Assembly: GCF_030123365.1 (NCBI RefSeq)
Contig: NZ_CP126107.1
Coordinates: forward strand, 4,735,501 to 4,799,500
DNA from: Neobacillus sp. SuZ13
Lineage (GTDB): Bacteria; Bacillota; Bacilli; Bacillales; Cytobacillaceae
Direction of reading: 5' to 3'
Length of the DNA stretch: 64,000 nt
Part shown: positions 41,838 through 49,864 of the stretch, piece by piece
Layout: each line of letters opens with the position of its first letter
How positions within the stretch are numbered: position 1 is the first letter of the stretch
Program-made: the position numbers and the translations under genes
Notes under the pieces: generated by a model
The model's database searches: none
The model's input: the letters and a program-made list of their open reading frames with translations, nothing else
Told to the model about the DNA's origin: nothing

Positions 41838-42998
41838 TTTCGTTTTTAGACTTCGATCGTAAAGTAATGTGGTTACAATGGCGATTAGGAATAGCCCAAT
41901 CAATACAATGAATAATGCTGACATGTTATAGATGTCGACGATCATTCCACCTAATAAGGGTCCTATCATTCTGCCGCCAGTGGCGGTACTGTTGACGATT
42001 CCTTGGTAGAAGCCTTCACGGCCCTTTGGTGCTAAGTTAAAGGCGACAGTTGGAACGGCTGGCCAGATAAACATTTCTCCGATAGTTAAGATAATCATTC
42101 CGACAAGGAAACCTGAAAACGCAGTTGATTTTCCTGCAACTATAAATGAAACAATAAAAATACCTATTCCAATCATCATTTGCAGTTTAAGTGACGCAGA
42201 AAGGCGCTTCAAGGCACTATTTAGGAGTGGTTGGGCAACGACAATTAAAGCTCCGTTAATCGACCATAATAAGCTATACTGCTTTAATGAAATACCGATT
42301 TCTTGAGTATAGGAAGAAATCGTGGTTGTCCATTGAACGTAGGCAACCCAGCACAGCAAATAGCCTGAGCATAGTATTAATAAGGCATACAGGTTTTTTC
42401 TATTCTTAACGATTGGAACATTTATATCGTTGGTTGCCTGTTTTCCAGACTCCACTGAAATTCCTTTATAGCCAAATAGCGCTATAAGCAAAAAGAGGAT
42501 ATACATAATGGTATTGGCAAGGAAGATGAGTTGAAAGGAGTAAGCGGCAACAATCCCGCCAAGGGAAGCACCCAAGGCTACCCCAAGGTTTTGGGCAACA
42601 TAAATGGCGTTAAAGGCTTTACGCCCACCTTCTTTCCAAACTGACCCTGCCATCGCATACATCGATGGAAAAATAATACCGGTACCAAATCCAATGATGA
42701 TTTGGAATACAATATATTCGGGCCATCCATGCCAAAACGTTAAACCGATGAGTGCTGCAAGGGTAATACTAATTCCTATTATGATAGATTTGTAGCCGCC
42801 TATTTTATCAAATAGACTGCCGCCATAAAGGTTTCCAATCACACTAGCTGCTGAATTTAACATTAAAACAATCCCGGCAACCGATAGTGATTTACCCAAA
42901 TGGTCGTGGATATAGATTGTATTTAATGGCCACAGAAATGAAGAGCCTGTGACATTAACGACCATCCCTATTATTAAGAGCCATAAGGCACGTGGCAT
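41805..42998 (-). CDS. yttB: MFS transporter (YttB-like)
   Basis: A 397-residue major facilitator with about twelve helices. Motif A appears as LYGGSLFDKIGGYKSI after helix 2. Likely a drug or metabolite efflux permease; substrate unknown. The last residues (KMVSGTIRGQI) are encoded by a palindromic repeat element, so the native C-terminus may have been altered. Position beyond leuS matches B. subtilis yttB. Confidence 0.87.
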   Translation of the reverse strand: MPRALWLLIIGMVVNVTGSSFLWPLNTIYIHDHLGKSLSVAGIVLMLNSAASVIGNLYGGSLFDKIGGYKSIIIGISITLAALIGLTFWHGWPEYIVFQIIIGFGTGIIFPSMYAMAGSVWKEGGRKAFNAIYVAQNLGVALGASLGGIVAAYSFQLIFLANTIMYILFLLIALFGYKGISVESGKQATNDINVPIVKNRKNLYALLILCSGYLLCWVAYVQWTTTISSYTQEIGISLKQYSLLWSINGALIVVAQPLLNSALKRLSASLKLQMMIGIGIFIVSFIVAGKSTAFSGFLVGMIILTIGEMFIWPAVPTVAFNLAPKGREGFYQGIVNSTATGGRMIGPLLGGMIVDIYNMSALFIVLIGLFLIAIVTTLLYDRSLKTKMVSGTIRGQI

Positions 42999-43129
42999 AT
43001 ATAAAACGCCCCTTTACATATTACAATTTAAATTACCAAGGATATATTCTATTATTTTTTCTAGCGTGGCGCAATGTTATTTGTTTTCCAGTGGGGAGTA
43101 GGTGTAGGGGATGTGATGAAGATTTGGCG

Positions 43130-43254
43130 TTCCCGCCAAATTAGTCCGGGATTCCGCTGATTTTCTAGTTTATTCCGCCAACTTGGGCAGAATTCCGCCA
43201 AAGTGTGATAGGATTCCGCCCAATTAATGATTGATTCCGCCAAACTCAATTTTC
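43130..43254. repeat. Array of ATTCCGCCAA repeats, 21-bp period
   Basis: Six units at about 43130, 43151, 43172, 43192, 43213 and 43234, spaced 21, 21, 20, 21 and 21 bp; consensus ATTCCGCCAA with 11 variable bases between. Together with the terminator below, it accounts for the 338-bp gap between yttB and nrfA. No gene is seen there. Confidence 0.8.
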
Positions 43255-43282
43255 CCCTTAAATTAACGAATTAGGGAAAAAA

Positions 43283-43318
43283 GAAAACACTGTCCACATA
43301 AAAGCAACAGTGTTTTCC
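43283..43318 (-). terminator. Terminator after nrfA
   Basis: GAAAACACTG / CAGTGTTTTC stem beyond the nrfA stop. Confidence 0.75.
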
Positions 43319-43336
43319 TGACCACAATATTTAGGG

Positions 43337-44788
43337 TTATTTCTTCGGCACTGCCGGCACTACCGGTGCTTGCGCAGGGAAGTAGCTATTCACAGCGGCA
43401 TCTTTTTTCTTCTCATTATCCTTTTCATCGAGAACAGCCTTTTTCACTTTTTCAATTTCCTTGTCTACCTCTTCCATGTTAACGCCTTTTTTAACAAGCT
43501 CTTCTGTGGCAAGCCGGACTGCTTTGTTCGATTGGACAACTGATTCTCTTAGTGAATCCATCGAACCCTGGGGGTTATGGAAACCGGCAGAGTTTTCAGC
43601 TGCGATAATATCCCAGAACCATTGACCTTTACGGACAAATTCTTGTGCTTGCTTGATTTTTTCTTGACTTACACCAGTTGTAATCATTTTATTTACATAA
43701 TAGTGTGATGTTGTTGAAATGTCTTGTGCTTCGTGTAATGCACTGACATTCGCTTCTTGAATTTCAAGGACACGCTCCTTCAATTTATCTAAATCACGGT
43801 CGCCATGACATTGACCGCAAGAAGTTTGCATAGTTTTAAGTGGTGAAGTCCACCAGTGGGATGTGATTTTTCTTTTCCCATCGACGCGCTCATATGGCAT
43901 ATGGCAGTCAGCACAGGAAACATTCGCTTTACCGTGCGTACCTGACGAATGGGTTTCATATTCGGGGTGCTGCGACTTTAACATCGGTGTCCCAGAAATA
44001 TTACTAATCCAGTCTTTTTCAAATCCCTTTTCTTTAGCAATGGTGCTGTAATACTCATACATTTCTTCAGGTTTAAATCCTTTTGTCCACGGGAAAGTTA
44101 CTTCACTATTATCAGCCGCGAAATAATACTCTACGTGGCACTGTCCACAAACATAACTGCGCATATCGTTCTTGGTTGGATTGGATATATCTACACCTTT
44201 CGCTTTCAATGCCTTATAAAAGCTTGGACGAGTCACACGCAAATCCATTGTTTTTGGATCATGACAATCGGAACAGCCGATTGGGGAATGTCCCATCGCT
44301 TCACCTTTTGGCCAAATATCTTTATTAAAATTAGCCCCCCAATAGCTGTCGCCCATTTCTTCAATCATTTTTGGAACAGCTGTTGATTTACAGGTATAAC
44401 AAGAACCAACCGATTTATCTGTAATCCGTTTAACGCTGCGAATATCTTCTAAAGCGTATGTATGTCCACGCTCCTCATTATACTCGGTCGCAAATCCATA
44501 TCCGTTGAAAAGGATGGGTAACAATGGCTCTTTATCTGCCTCATACTTACTGTGCTTTACAGAACCCCCGTAAGTAGTATCTTCCATCTTTTCATTTTTT
44601 TTGTAACTATTATATTGAAGTGGAAATAAGTCCTTAAACGCTTCATTGCTAATTTCATCGGCTGAGAGGCCTGTTGTATTCTTACCCGCAGCAGAGGCTG
44701 TTTTCTCACTGGATTCGTGGCTGCACCCAGTAATAATCAAAACAATTGCTAGCAGGAGAAGATATGCCCCATATCGAAACCTTCCCAT
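43337..44788 (-). CDS. nrfA: Ammonia-forming cytochrome c nitrite reductase, catalytic subunit
   Basis: Pentahaem NrfA reducing nitrite to ammonium with six electrons, on the outer face of the membrane. 483 residues. Haem-binding motifs: the diagnostic CYTCK at 130-134 for the catalytic Lys-ligated haem, then CSDCH (172), CGQCH (214), CADCH (292) and CGQCH (324). The N-terminus is a lipoprotein signal with lipobox ITGC (Cys22), so it is lipid-anchored. Its RBS GGGAGGG lies within the last codons of nrfH. Confidence 0.95.
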   Translation of the reverse strand: MGRFRYGAYLLLLAIVLIITGCSHESSEKTASAAGKNTTGLSADEISNEAFKDLFPLQYNSYKKNEKMEDTTYGGSVKHSKYEADKEPLLPILFNGYGFATEYNEERGHTYALEDIRSVKRITDKSVGSCYTCKSTAVPKMIEEMGDSYWGANFNKDIWPKGEAMGHSPIGCSDCHDPKTMDLRVTRPSFYKALKAKGVDISNPTKNDMRSYVCGQCHVEYYFAADNSEVTFPWTKGFKPEEMYEYYSTIAKEKGFEKDWISNISGTPMLKSQHPEYETHSSGTHGKANVSCADCHMPYERVDGKRKITSHWWTSPLKTMQTSCGQCHGDRDLDKLKERVLEIQEANVSALHEAQDISTTSHYYVNKMITTGVSQEKIKQAQEFVRKGQWFWDIIAAENSAGFHNPQGSMDSLRESVVQSNKAVRLATEELVKKGVNMEEVDKEIEKVKKAVLDEKDNEKKKDAAVNSYFPAQAPVVPAVPKK

Positions 44789-44790
44789 TT

Positions 44791-45303
44791 CTAAAACCCT
44801 CCCTTATTTTCTATTAACTCTCCTGAAACAGGTGGCTTATTATAACTGTCATCTTTAAAGCCTTTCCCGTGTGGTACTGTTTTGTGACAGGATATACACT
44901 TTTCCTTTGCATCATGAGATACATTACTTAGCGTACTCTTGTGACAAGAACTACAGTTGTCATTCATGATTTTTTCAGTGCGATCGGTGGCCTCAATCAC
45001 ATCCGGAATCTTCTTTGTTCCGAGTGTGTTGAAATAAATATGTGTCATCCCAGCGCGGCCTTTAAAAAATAATTTCCCCACTTCACTTTTATGTGGCAGA
45101 TGGCAGTCATTACACTGTAAATCCGAGTGCGTAGAACCCATAAATGACTTATGCACGGATTTCATCGTATGACAGTTTTGACAAAAACCAGGCGAATCCA
45201 AATAGGCCATTGTTTTTACAGTTGAAAAAGATAAAAACACACCAATTAGAAGTGCCAACACAATTAAAAACTTTTTGTCCATTTTCAGAAATTTTTTAAC
45301 CAT
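44791..45303 (-). CDS. nrfH: NrfH, tetrahaem quinol-oxidising subunit
   Basis: NapC/NirT-family cytochrome of 170 residues that passes electrons from menaquinol to NrfA. One N-terminal transmembrane helix (about 10-32) and four CxxCH motifs: CQNCH, CNDCH, CSSCH and CISCH. ATG at 45303 follows GGAGGTGA; a start at 45318 would be inside it. nrfA begins three bases after the stop. Confidence 0.94.
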   Translation of the reverse strand: MVKKFLKMDKKFLIVLALLIGVFLSFSTVKTMAYLDSPGFCQNCHTMKSVHKSFMGSTHSDLQCNDCHLPHKSEVGKLFFKGRAGMTHIYFNTLGTKKIPDVIEATDRTEKIMNDNCSSCHKSTLSNVSHDAKEKCISCHKTVPHGKGFKDDSYNKPPVSGELIENKGGF

Positions 45304-45379
45304 TCCTTCACCTCCCATAGAATATCTCTTCTCTCTTTTTTATAGTTAAAGTACATTTTTGTACTTTAATCCCAATGAA

Positions 45380-46180
45380 TCACCTTTTTCTCTTCCTTAT
45401 CAAAAATGTTAGTGCACCCACTGAGAGGACTCCAATCCCACTAATTGCTCCAATTGCAAGATTGGTTGGTTTATAATCCGTCGTCTTTTCAATGGATTGT
45501 GCATTCATCAGTTCAGATGTCGGTTTCGATTCGCTGCGTGTGTAGAATAGGGTAAAGGTTTTTACTTCACCAGCTTTTACATCATGAAATAGATAGGAAT
45601 GGGTATTTTCCTCACTGCCATGGTTCTGTGCTTTATCAGATGCGGGTATAAGCTTGACATTTTTTGCCCCAGATGGCTCAGTAAAGGTTACATTCACCAA
45701 ATTAATATCGGCAAAACTTTTAAATTGGTACTGAAGAGATTTCACATCTTTTTTTACATGGATGCCGTCTGAATAAAACTCAATCACAAATTTATAACGT
45801 TCGTTAGGTGCAATTACTTCACTGGTTGTCCAGGAGATGGTCCCTTTTTCAAGATCATTTATGTATTCAATTTCATAAGTCTTGCTAAAATTACTAGAGT
45901 AATCTGCCACATAGCCAATCCGAAAATCCTTATCTTTCATTGGAAGGGGAATTTCAATTCTTCCTGTTTGTGGCTGGCTCGAGTTGTTAACCATTGTACC
46001 TTGATATCCAATTAATAGTGGTACATGGTCCTTCTGGTGATCGTTTGGATGGTAGGCAAATTCGGGCATTACTTGAATGGATAGCTCTTCCATTCTTAAA
46101 ATATTTGTATCTTCAGCGAAACTATGTGATGGGCATAAAAAGGTAAGGAATGTGCTGACAATCAATAGGTACTTTTTCAT
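45380..46180 (-). CDS. Membrane-anchored extracytoplasmic protein of the nrf locus
   Basis: A 266-residue protein with a Sec signal peptide (about 1-22, ending SFAED), a mainly beta extracytoplasmic domain, and a C-terminal transmembrane helix (LAIGAISGIGVLSVGALTFL) followed by RKRKR. No haem motif or cysteine pair. I do not recognise the family. It is first in the apparent nrf operon, 76 bp before nrfH, directly behind Fnr-type sites, so a role in nitrite reductase assembly or in an envelope process of anaerobic growth is inferred. Confidence 0.8.
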   Translation of the reverse strand: MKKYLLIVSTFLTFLCPSHSFAEDTNILRMEELSIQVMPEFAYHPNDHQKDHVPLLIGYQGTMVNNSSQPQTGRIEIPLPMKDKDFRIGYVADYSSNFSKTYEIEYINDLEKGTISWTTSEVIAPNERYKFVIEFYSDGIHVKKDVKSLQYQFKSFADINLVNVTFTEPSGAKNVKLIPASDKAQNHGSEENTHSYLFHDVKAGEVKTFTLFYTRSESKPTSELMNAQSIEKTTDYKPTNLAIGAISGIGVLSVGALTFLIRKRKR

Positions 46181-46211
46181 TCATTTTCTCCTTTATTAGA
46201 TGTGGATGAAA

Positions 46212-46227
46212 TGTGAACTCGTTCACA
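46212..46227. promoter_or_regulatory. Fnr/CRP-type box, promoter-proximal to the nrf locus
   Basis: TGTGAACTCGTTCACA is a perfect TGTGA-N6-TCACA, located 32-47 bp upstream of the first gene of the locus. Confidence 0.75.
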
Positions 46228-46349
46228 TAATAGTCAAAAAAGGGGTTAGATGAACATTTCTTCCATGATACATCTATCATAGAGTGGAGGTTTCTGAGCT
46301 GAAATTTCTTATCCATATCTTATTTAAACCATGAGTTGAAAGCGCAAAC

Positions 46350-46365
46350 TGTGACGTACGTCACA
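46350..46365. promoter_or_regulatory. Second Fnr/CRP-type box upstream of the nrf locus
   Basis: TGTGACGTACGTCACA, a perfect palindromic TGTGA-N6-TCACA, centred 138 bp from the other site. A start 41.5 bp downstream would fall near 46316, with TTTAAA/TTAAAT around 46322-46328 as a possible -10 box, giving a class II Fnr-activated promoter. Confidence 0.75.
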
Positions 46366-46498
46366 TATAAATTAACACTTGTTACCAAACTGTGAACGGA
46401 GTTTTCCTTCTATTTTTAAGGTGTTTTTATTGTAAAATTGTAATGCCAAGTGGTTATAAGCACTTTTTTATGTATTTTTCGAAAAATTAATTTTCAAA

Positions 46499-46537
46499 AA
46501 AAGAACCCCTCAATGAAAAAAAATTGAGGGATTCTTC
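46499..46537 (-). terminator. Terminator after the small basic protein gene
   Basis: AAGAATCCCTCAAT / ATTGAGGGGTTCTT stem with an eight-base T-rich loop, followed by T-rich sequence on the minus strand. Confidence 0.8.
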
Positions 46538-46543
46538 CTTGTT

Positions 46544-46723
46544 TTAAGAGGACTGACCTTTTTCTTGGTGGAATTTAGATTTTACGGGCTGCCCACCTGA
46601 TTTTTCATAGTTCTTCTTGGATTGCTTAACAAGATCGAAATCTTGCCCAAGTTCTAAATCTTGATTATTTATTCCATTTCGTGTTTTTTGTTCAGGATTT
46701 TGTTGTTTAGAACGTTTTTTCAA
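46544..46723 (-). CDS. Small hydrophilic Lys/Gln-rich protein coupled to YtzC
   Basis: A 59-codon ORF starting with TTG. Its TTG overlaps the ytzC stop (TTGA) and GAGGGGG precedes it at six bases, so it is very probably translated by coupling. The product is hydrophilic (MKKRSKQQNPEQKTRNG... GGQPVKSKFHQEKGQSS), with no hydrophobic segment. Composition recalls minor small acid-soluble spore proteins but I cannot match it to a named Ssp family. A clear terminator follows. Confidence 0.7.
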   Translation of the reverse strand: MKKRSKQQNPEQKTRNGINNQDLELGQDFDLVKQSKKNYEKSGGQPVKSKFHQEKGQSS

Positions 46724-46989
46724 AGGTTTTCCCCCTCTAGAATCATGGTATTCTGAAGCTGCTGCAGCTGGAGTCTCATTCTATGGAGCTGTTCCCGTTG
46801 CTGCGAGTTTGCACTAAGTGCCATTTTGGCAATGTCTTGATAAGTATCTTCAACCTGCTGCAGCGCCTTTGTGTAATCATCATCATTATAATGCTCTTGG
46901 AGACTGCTTTGTTTGTATTGTTCTTGTGCAAAGCGAACTGTGTCCTCAACCTGTTGCATTAAATCGTCCATAGAGTCGCGAGTAGCCAT
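46720..46989 (-). CDS. ytzC: YtzC family protein
   Basis: An 89-residue helical, glutamine-rich protein (QQVEDTVRFAQEQYKQ, LHRMRLQLQQLQNTMI) predicted to be coiled coil, matching the YtzC family found beside ytqA in B. subtilis. Function unknown. RBS AAGGGGG seven bases from the ATG. The downstream small gene starts inside its stop. Confidence 0.85.
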   Translation of the reverse strand: MATRDSMDDLMQQVEDTVRFAQEQYKQSSLQEHYNDDDYTKALQQVEDTYQDIAKMALSANSQQREQLHRMRLQLQQLQNTMILEGENL

Positions 46990-47201
46990 CTAAGAACCCC
47001 CTTCTATAATAACTGGAATCCCCGTGTAAGAAGCATAATGCTTCATTTCTTATTTTGTTCTCCATTTTCTTTCCTATAACATAAACAGTTGAATAATTAT
47101 TACCAGCCAGTTCCGTAAATAATTACGTTTGGATTAGCTGGCCACATCATGATAAAATTGTTGTTATGCGCTTTTTAATTTTTTAAAAGGAGGTTTTCTG
47201 A

Positions 47202-48161
47202 TTGGTTCAGATGAGACCTTTTATATATGCTTCTGATGATAAACGTTACCATACTTGGAATTACCACTTACGCCAAGAATTTGGTCATAAGGTGTTTAAA
47301 GTCGCGCTTGATGGCGGCTTTGATTGTCCGAACCGGGATGGCTCGGTTGCGCACGGAGGCTGTACGTTTTGTAGTGCGTCAGGGTCTGGTGATTTCGCCG
47401 GCAATCGAATCGAACCCCTAGAAACTCAATTCAATAATATTAAAGAAAAAATGCACACGAAATGGAAAGATGGCAAATACATGGCCTACTTTCAAGCATT
47501 TACAAATACCCATGCACCAGTAGATGTACTTCGTGAAAAATATGAATCCGTACTAAAGCATGACGGTGTTGTAGGTTTATCGATTGCTACGCGTCCTGAT
47601 TGTCTGCCAGATGATGTGGTCGAGTATTTAGCAGAACTGAATGAACGTACCTATTTATGGGTTGAGCTTGGTCTCCAGACAGTTCACGAACGAACAGCCT
47701 TACTCATCAATCGTGCCCATGATTTTCAGTGTTATAAAGATGGGGTAAATAAGCTAAGAAAGCACGGCATTCGTATCTGCTCCCATATTATTAATGGATT
47801 ACCACTAGAGAACTATGACATGATGATGGAAACTGCTCATGAAGTTGCCAAATTGGATGTTCAAGGAATAAAAATTCATTTGCTCCATTTGTTAAAAGGA
47901 ACACCCATGGTCAAGCAATATGAAAAAGGAATGCTCGAGTTTATGTCCCAGGAAGACTATGTAAAATTAGTATGTGACCAATTAGAGATTTTACCACCCG
48001 AGATGATTGTTCATCGGATAACAGGTGATGGTCCTATTGATCTAATGGTTGGACCGATGTGGAGTGTGAACAAGTGGGAAGTCTTAAATGCCATTGATTC
48101 GGAACTGAAGGAACGAGAAAGCTGGCAGGGGAAATTTTATCAAGGACTATTGGTGAAGTAA
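47202..48161 (+). CDS. ytqA: YtqA, TIGR01212-family radical SAM enzyme
   Basis: A 319-residue radical SAM protein with the expanded 4Fe-4S motif Cys42-x11-Cys54-x2-Cys57 (FDCPNRDGSVAHGGCTFC) characteristic of the YhcC/TIGR01212 group. Recent work, as I recall, places YtqA in tRNA wobble-uridine modification ahead of YtqB (name MnmL proposed); the present pairing supports that. TTG at 47202 is eight bases after AAGGAGG; an ATG lies three codons later. Confidence 0.9.
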   Translation: MVQMRPFIYASDDKRYHTWNYHLRQEFGHKVFKVALDGGFDCPNRDGSVAHGGCTFCSASGSGDFAGNRIEPLETQFNNIKEKMHTKWKDGKYMAYFQAFTNTHAPVDVLREKYESVLKHDGVVGLSIATRPDCLPDDVVEYLAELNERTYLWVELGLQTVHERTALLINRAHDFQCYKDGVNKLRKHGIRICSHIINGLPLENYDMMMETAHEVAKLDVQGIKIHLLHLLKGTPMVKQYEKGMLEFMSQEDYVKLVCDQLEILPPEMIVHRITGDGPIDLMVGPMWSVNKWEVLNAIDSELKERESWQGKFYQGLLVK

Positions 48162-48163
48162 TC

Positions 48164-48736
48164 ATGAAAATAGACAAGATTCTTTTGTTTGCGAAAAATC
48201 TACTCAAAAAAGCGGTTCATCCAGGCGATGTCGTAATTGATGCGACAGTCGGAAATGGCTATGATACAGTTTTCTTGGCAGAACTTGTTGGAGCCTCAGG
48301 CCACGTATTTGGATTTGATATTCAAGAAGAAGCAATTGCCGCAAGCAAAGAACGGGTGATCAAGAAAGGCCTGTCAGAGCAAGTTACACTATTTCAATCA
48401 GGGCACGAACACATTTCCCAAATGATCCCCAACAACTGTCAAGGTAGAGTAACGGCTGCAATTTTCAACTTAGGATATCTGCCTGGCAGCGATAAAACAA
48501 TTGTTACTCGACCTGAAACAACGATTGCTGCCCTGCAACAACTATTGGAAATGATTGTTCCTGAAGGAATCATCGTACTTGTTATTTATCATGGCCACAA
48601 GGGCGGGGCCGAAGAGCGTGATTCCCTGCTTGATTATTGCCAAAAGATTGATCAAAAAACGGCACATGTGCTTCAATACCAATTTATTAATCAACAGAAC
48701 AATCCAGCATTTATCATTGCAATCGAGAAAATATAA
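48164..48736 (+). CDS. mnmM: YtqB/MnmM, tRNA mnm5s2U methyltransferase-like
   Basis: A 190-residue class I SAM methyltransferase. SAM-binding motif is VIDATVGNGYDTVFLAELVG (about 24-43); the acidic FDIQEEAI and NLGYLPGSDK segments are typical of the YtqB family, reported to methylate nm5s2U34 to mnm5s2U34 in tRNA. It begins two bases after the ytqA stop, so the genes form an operon. Function is taken from family knowledge. Confidence 0.9.
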   Translation: MKIDKILLFAKNLLKKAVHPGDVVIDATVGNGYDTVFLAELVGASGHVFGFDIQEEAIAASKERVIKKGLSEQVTLFQSGHEHISQMIPNNCQGRVTAAIFNLGYLPGSDKTIVTRPETTIAALQQLLEMIVPEGIIVLVIYHGHKGGAEERDSLLDYCQKIDQKTAHVLQYQFINQQNNPAFIIAIEKI

Positions 48737-48770
48737 AAACCAGGCCTAAAAATTGGCCTGGTTTTTATTT
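48735..48770. terminator. Bidirectional terminator between ytqB and ytpB
   Basis: AAAAACCAGGCC / GGCCTGGTTTTT stem with loop TAAAAATT between convergent genes. Confidence 0.85.
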
Positions 48771-49847
48771 TGAGATTAATCTTGTGACAAAAGCCGGTAC
48801 TGATTTTTGCACTGAACGGTAGGCAAGACCATTGAAATAGAAGAAATAGCTAATCCAACCGCCGGTTTTAATCATACCTTTGGCTAATTTCCTAACGCTC
48901 TTCTGTTTGCGAACCTTGGAATCTGATAAATAAATTCCTAACAGTCCGCGGTTAATCAAGCGATGGAAATTTTTATGAGGAAGAAATTCCGTGTGTCGAT
49001 CGGCTTCCCTGACAAAATGGTTCAACCGTTGAAACAGCATTTCCTCATTATCATAATAGGTACAAAAGTTTAAATCTCCCCCTATAAGGTCTTCCTCTTG
49101 ATCAATAAAATAATCTAAAAGAATATGTAAGCCCTGTATATATGGAAAGTATCCATTTCGAATATTATCCGCATCACCCAACTGAAAATCATCACGATGA
49201 GCGTAGGACACAAGGCAAAAAATCCCTAAGGTAGAACCCGAACAAGCTGAAAATTCATACCATTCCATTTCCGGCAAGTGGTGTTGGTTTTTTTGAAACC
49301 ATTTTTCAAGGCGTGGTACCCGCTCTTCATGAATGACATGTTTGTGAATTTGCAATTCACAATAGTACTGGCATAGTTCAAGCAAATAATTTTTAATTTC
49401 TTCATAATTCTTAATATCTCTTAGGACAGAGCGACAGGTCTCCGATAAATCATTTAAATAATTACCATCGTCCTGGTCTTCGCGGAGCCGGTAATAATTT
49501 TTCTTATCTGCCTTAATGACAAGCGCATCTGCCATGGATTCATGGAGCGCTGCAAAATCCTCAGGATCCAGTGAGGTAGACCGGTCACAAAGATTATCCA
49601 AATAATCACTAATCGTTTGATAGGCAACGATAAATTTTATCGCTTTTTTATAATCCTCTTTTGCGGTTAGTGCAAGGATCGCCCCACCCTCGCAATGGAA
49701 TGTTTTATGATTGATACTTGCAAGGGCTTGAGTCCTCAGTTCCTCATTCGGGATTTTTTCTGCACGGCTTTTCCAATAAGCCAATTCTTTGTGTACTGCT
49801 GGAAGTATTTTACTGTATACCCTCGACATAAGGGTGATTGGCATCAT
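48765..49847 (-). CDS. ytpB: YtpB, tetraprenyl-beta-curcumene synthase family
   Basis: A 360-residue DUF2600 terpene synthase; the B. subtilis enzyme converts heptaprenyl-type tetraprenyl diphosphate into C35 sesquarterpenes found in spores. The Asp-rich substrate-binding region is TISDYLDNLCDRSTSLDPEDF (about 75-95). ATG at 49847 is used; a TTG four codons upstream touches the RBS. It starts about 18 bp after ytpA ends, giving a ytpAB operon as in B. subtilis. Confidence 0.88.
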   Translation of the reverse strand: MMPITLMSRVYSKILPAVHKELAYWKSRAEKIPNEELRTQALASINHKTFHCEGGAILALTAKEDYKKAIKFIVAYQTISDYLDNLCDRSTSLDPEDFAALHESMADALVIKADKKNYYRLREDQDDGNYLNDLSETCRSVLRDIKNYEEIKNYLLELCQYYCELQIHKHVIHEERVPRLEKWFQKNQHHLPEMEWYEFSACSGSTLGIFCLVSYAHRDDFQLGDADNIRNGYFPYIQGLHILLDYFIDQEEDLIGGDLNFCTYYDNEEMLFQRLNHFVREADRHTEFLPHKNFHRLINRGLLGIYLSDSKVRKQKSVRKLAKGMIKTGGWISYFFYFNGLAYRSVQKSVPAFVTRLISK

Positions 49848-49864
49848 TGAAACCGACAACCTTT

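Larger units (their letters stand above)
46181..46498. other. Regulatory intergenic region upstream of the nrf locus
   Basis: About 320 bp without a gene. Holds the two Fnr-type boxes, the predicted nrf promoter between them, and an additional TGTGAAC half-site near 46386. No plus-strand gene begins here that could use the sites divergently. Confidence 0.6.

Noticed and set aside
43130..43254. Possible CRISPR array
   Set aside because: The conserved part is about 10 bp, the spacers only about 11 bp, and no cas genes are in the window. This is a phased short repeat, not CRISPR.
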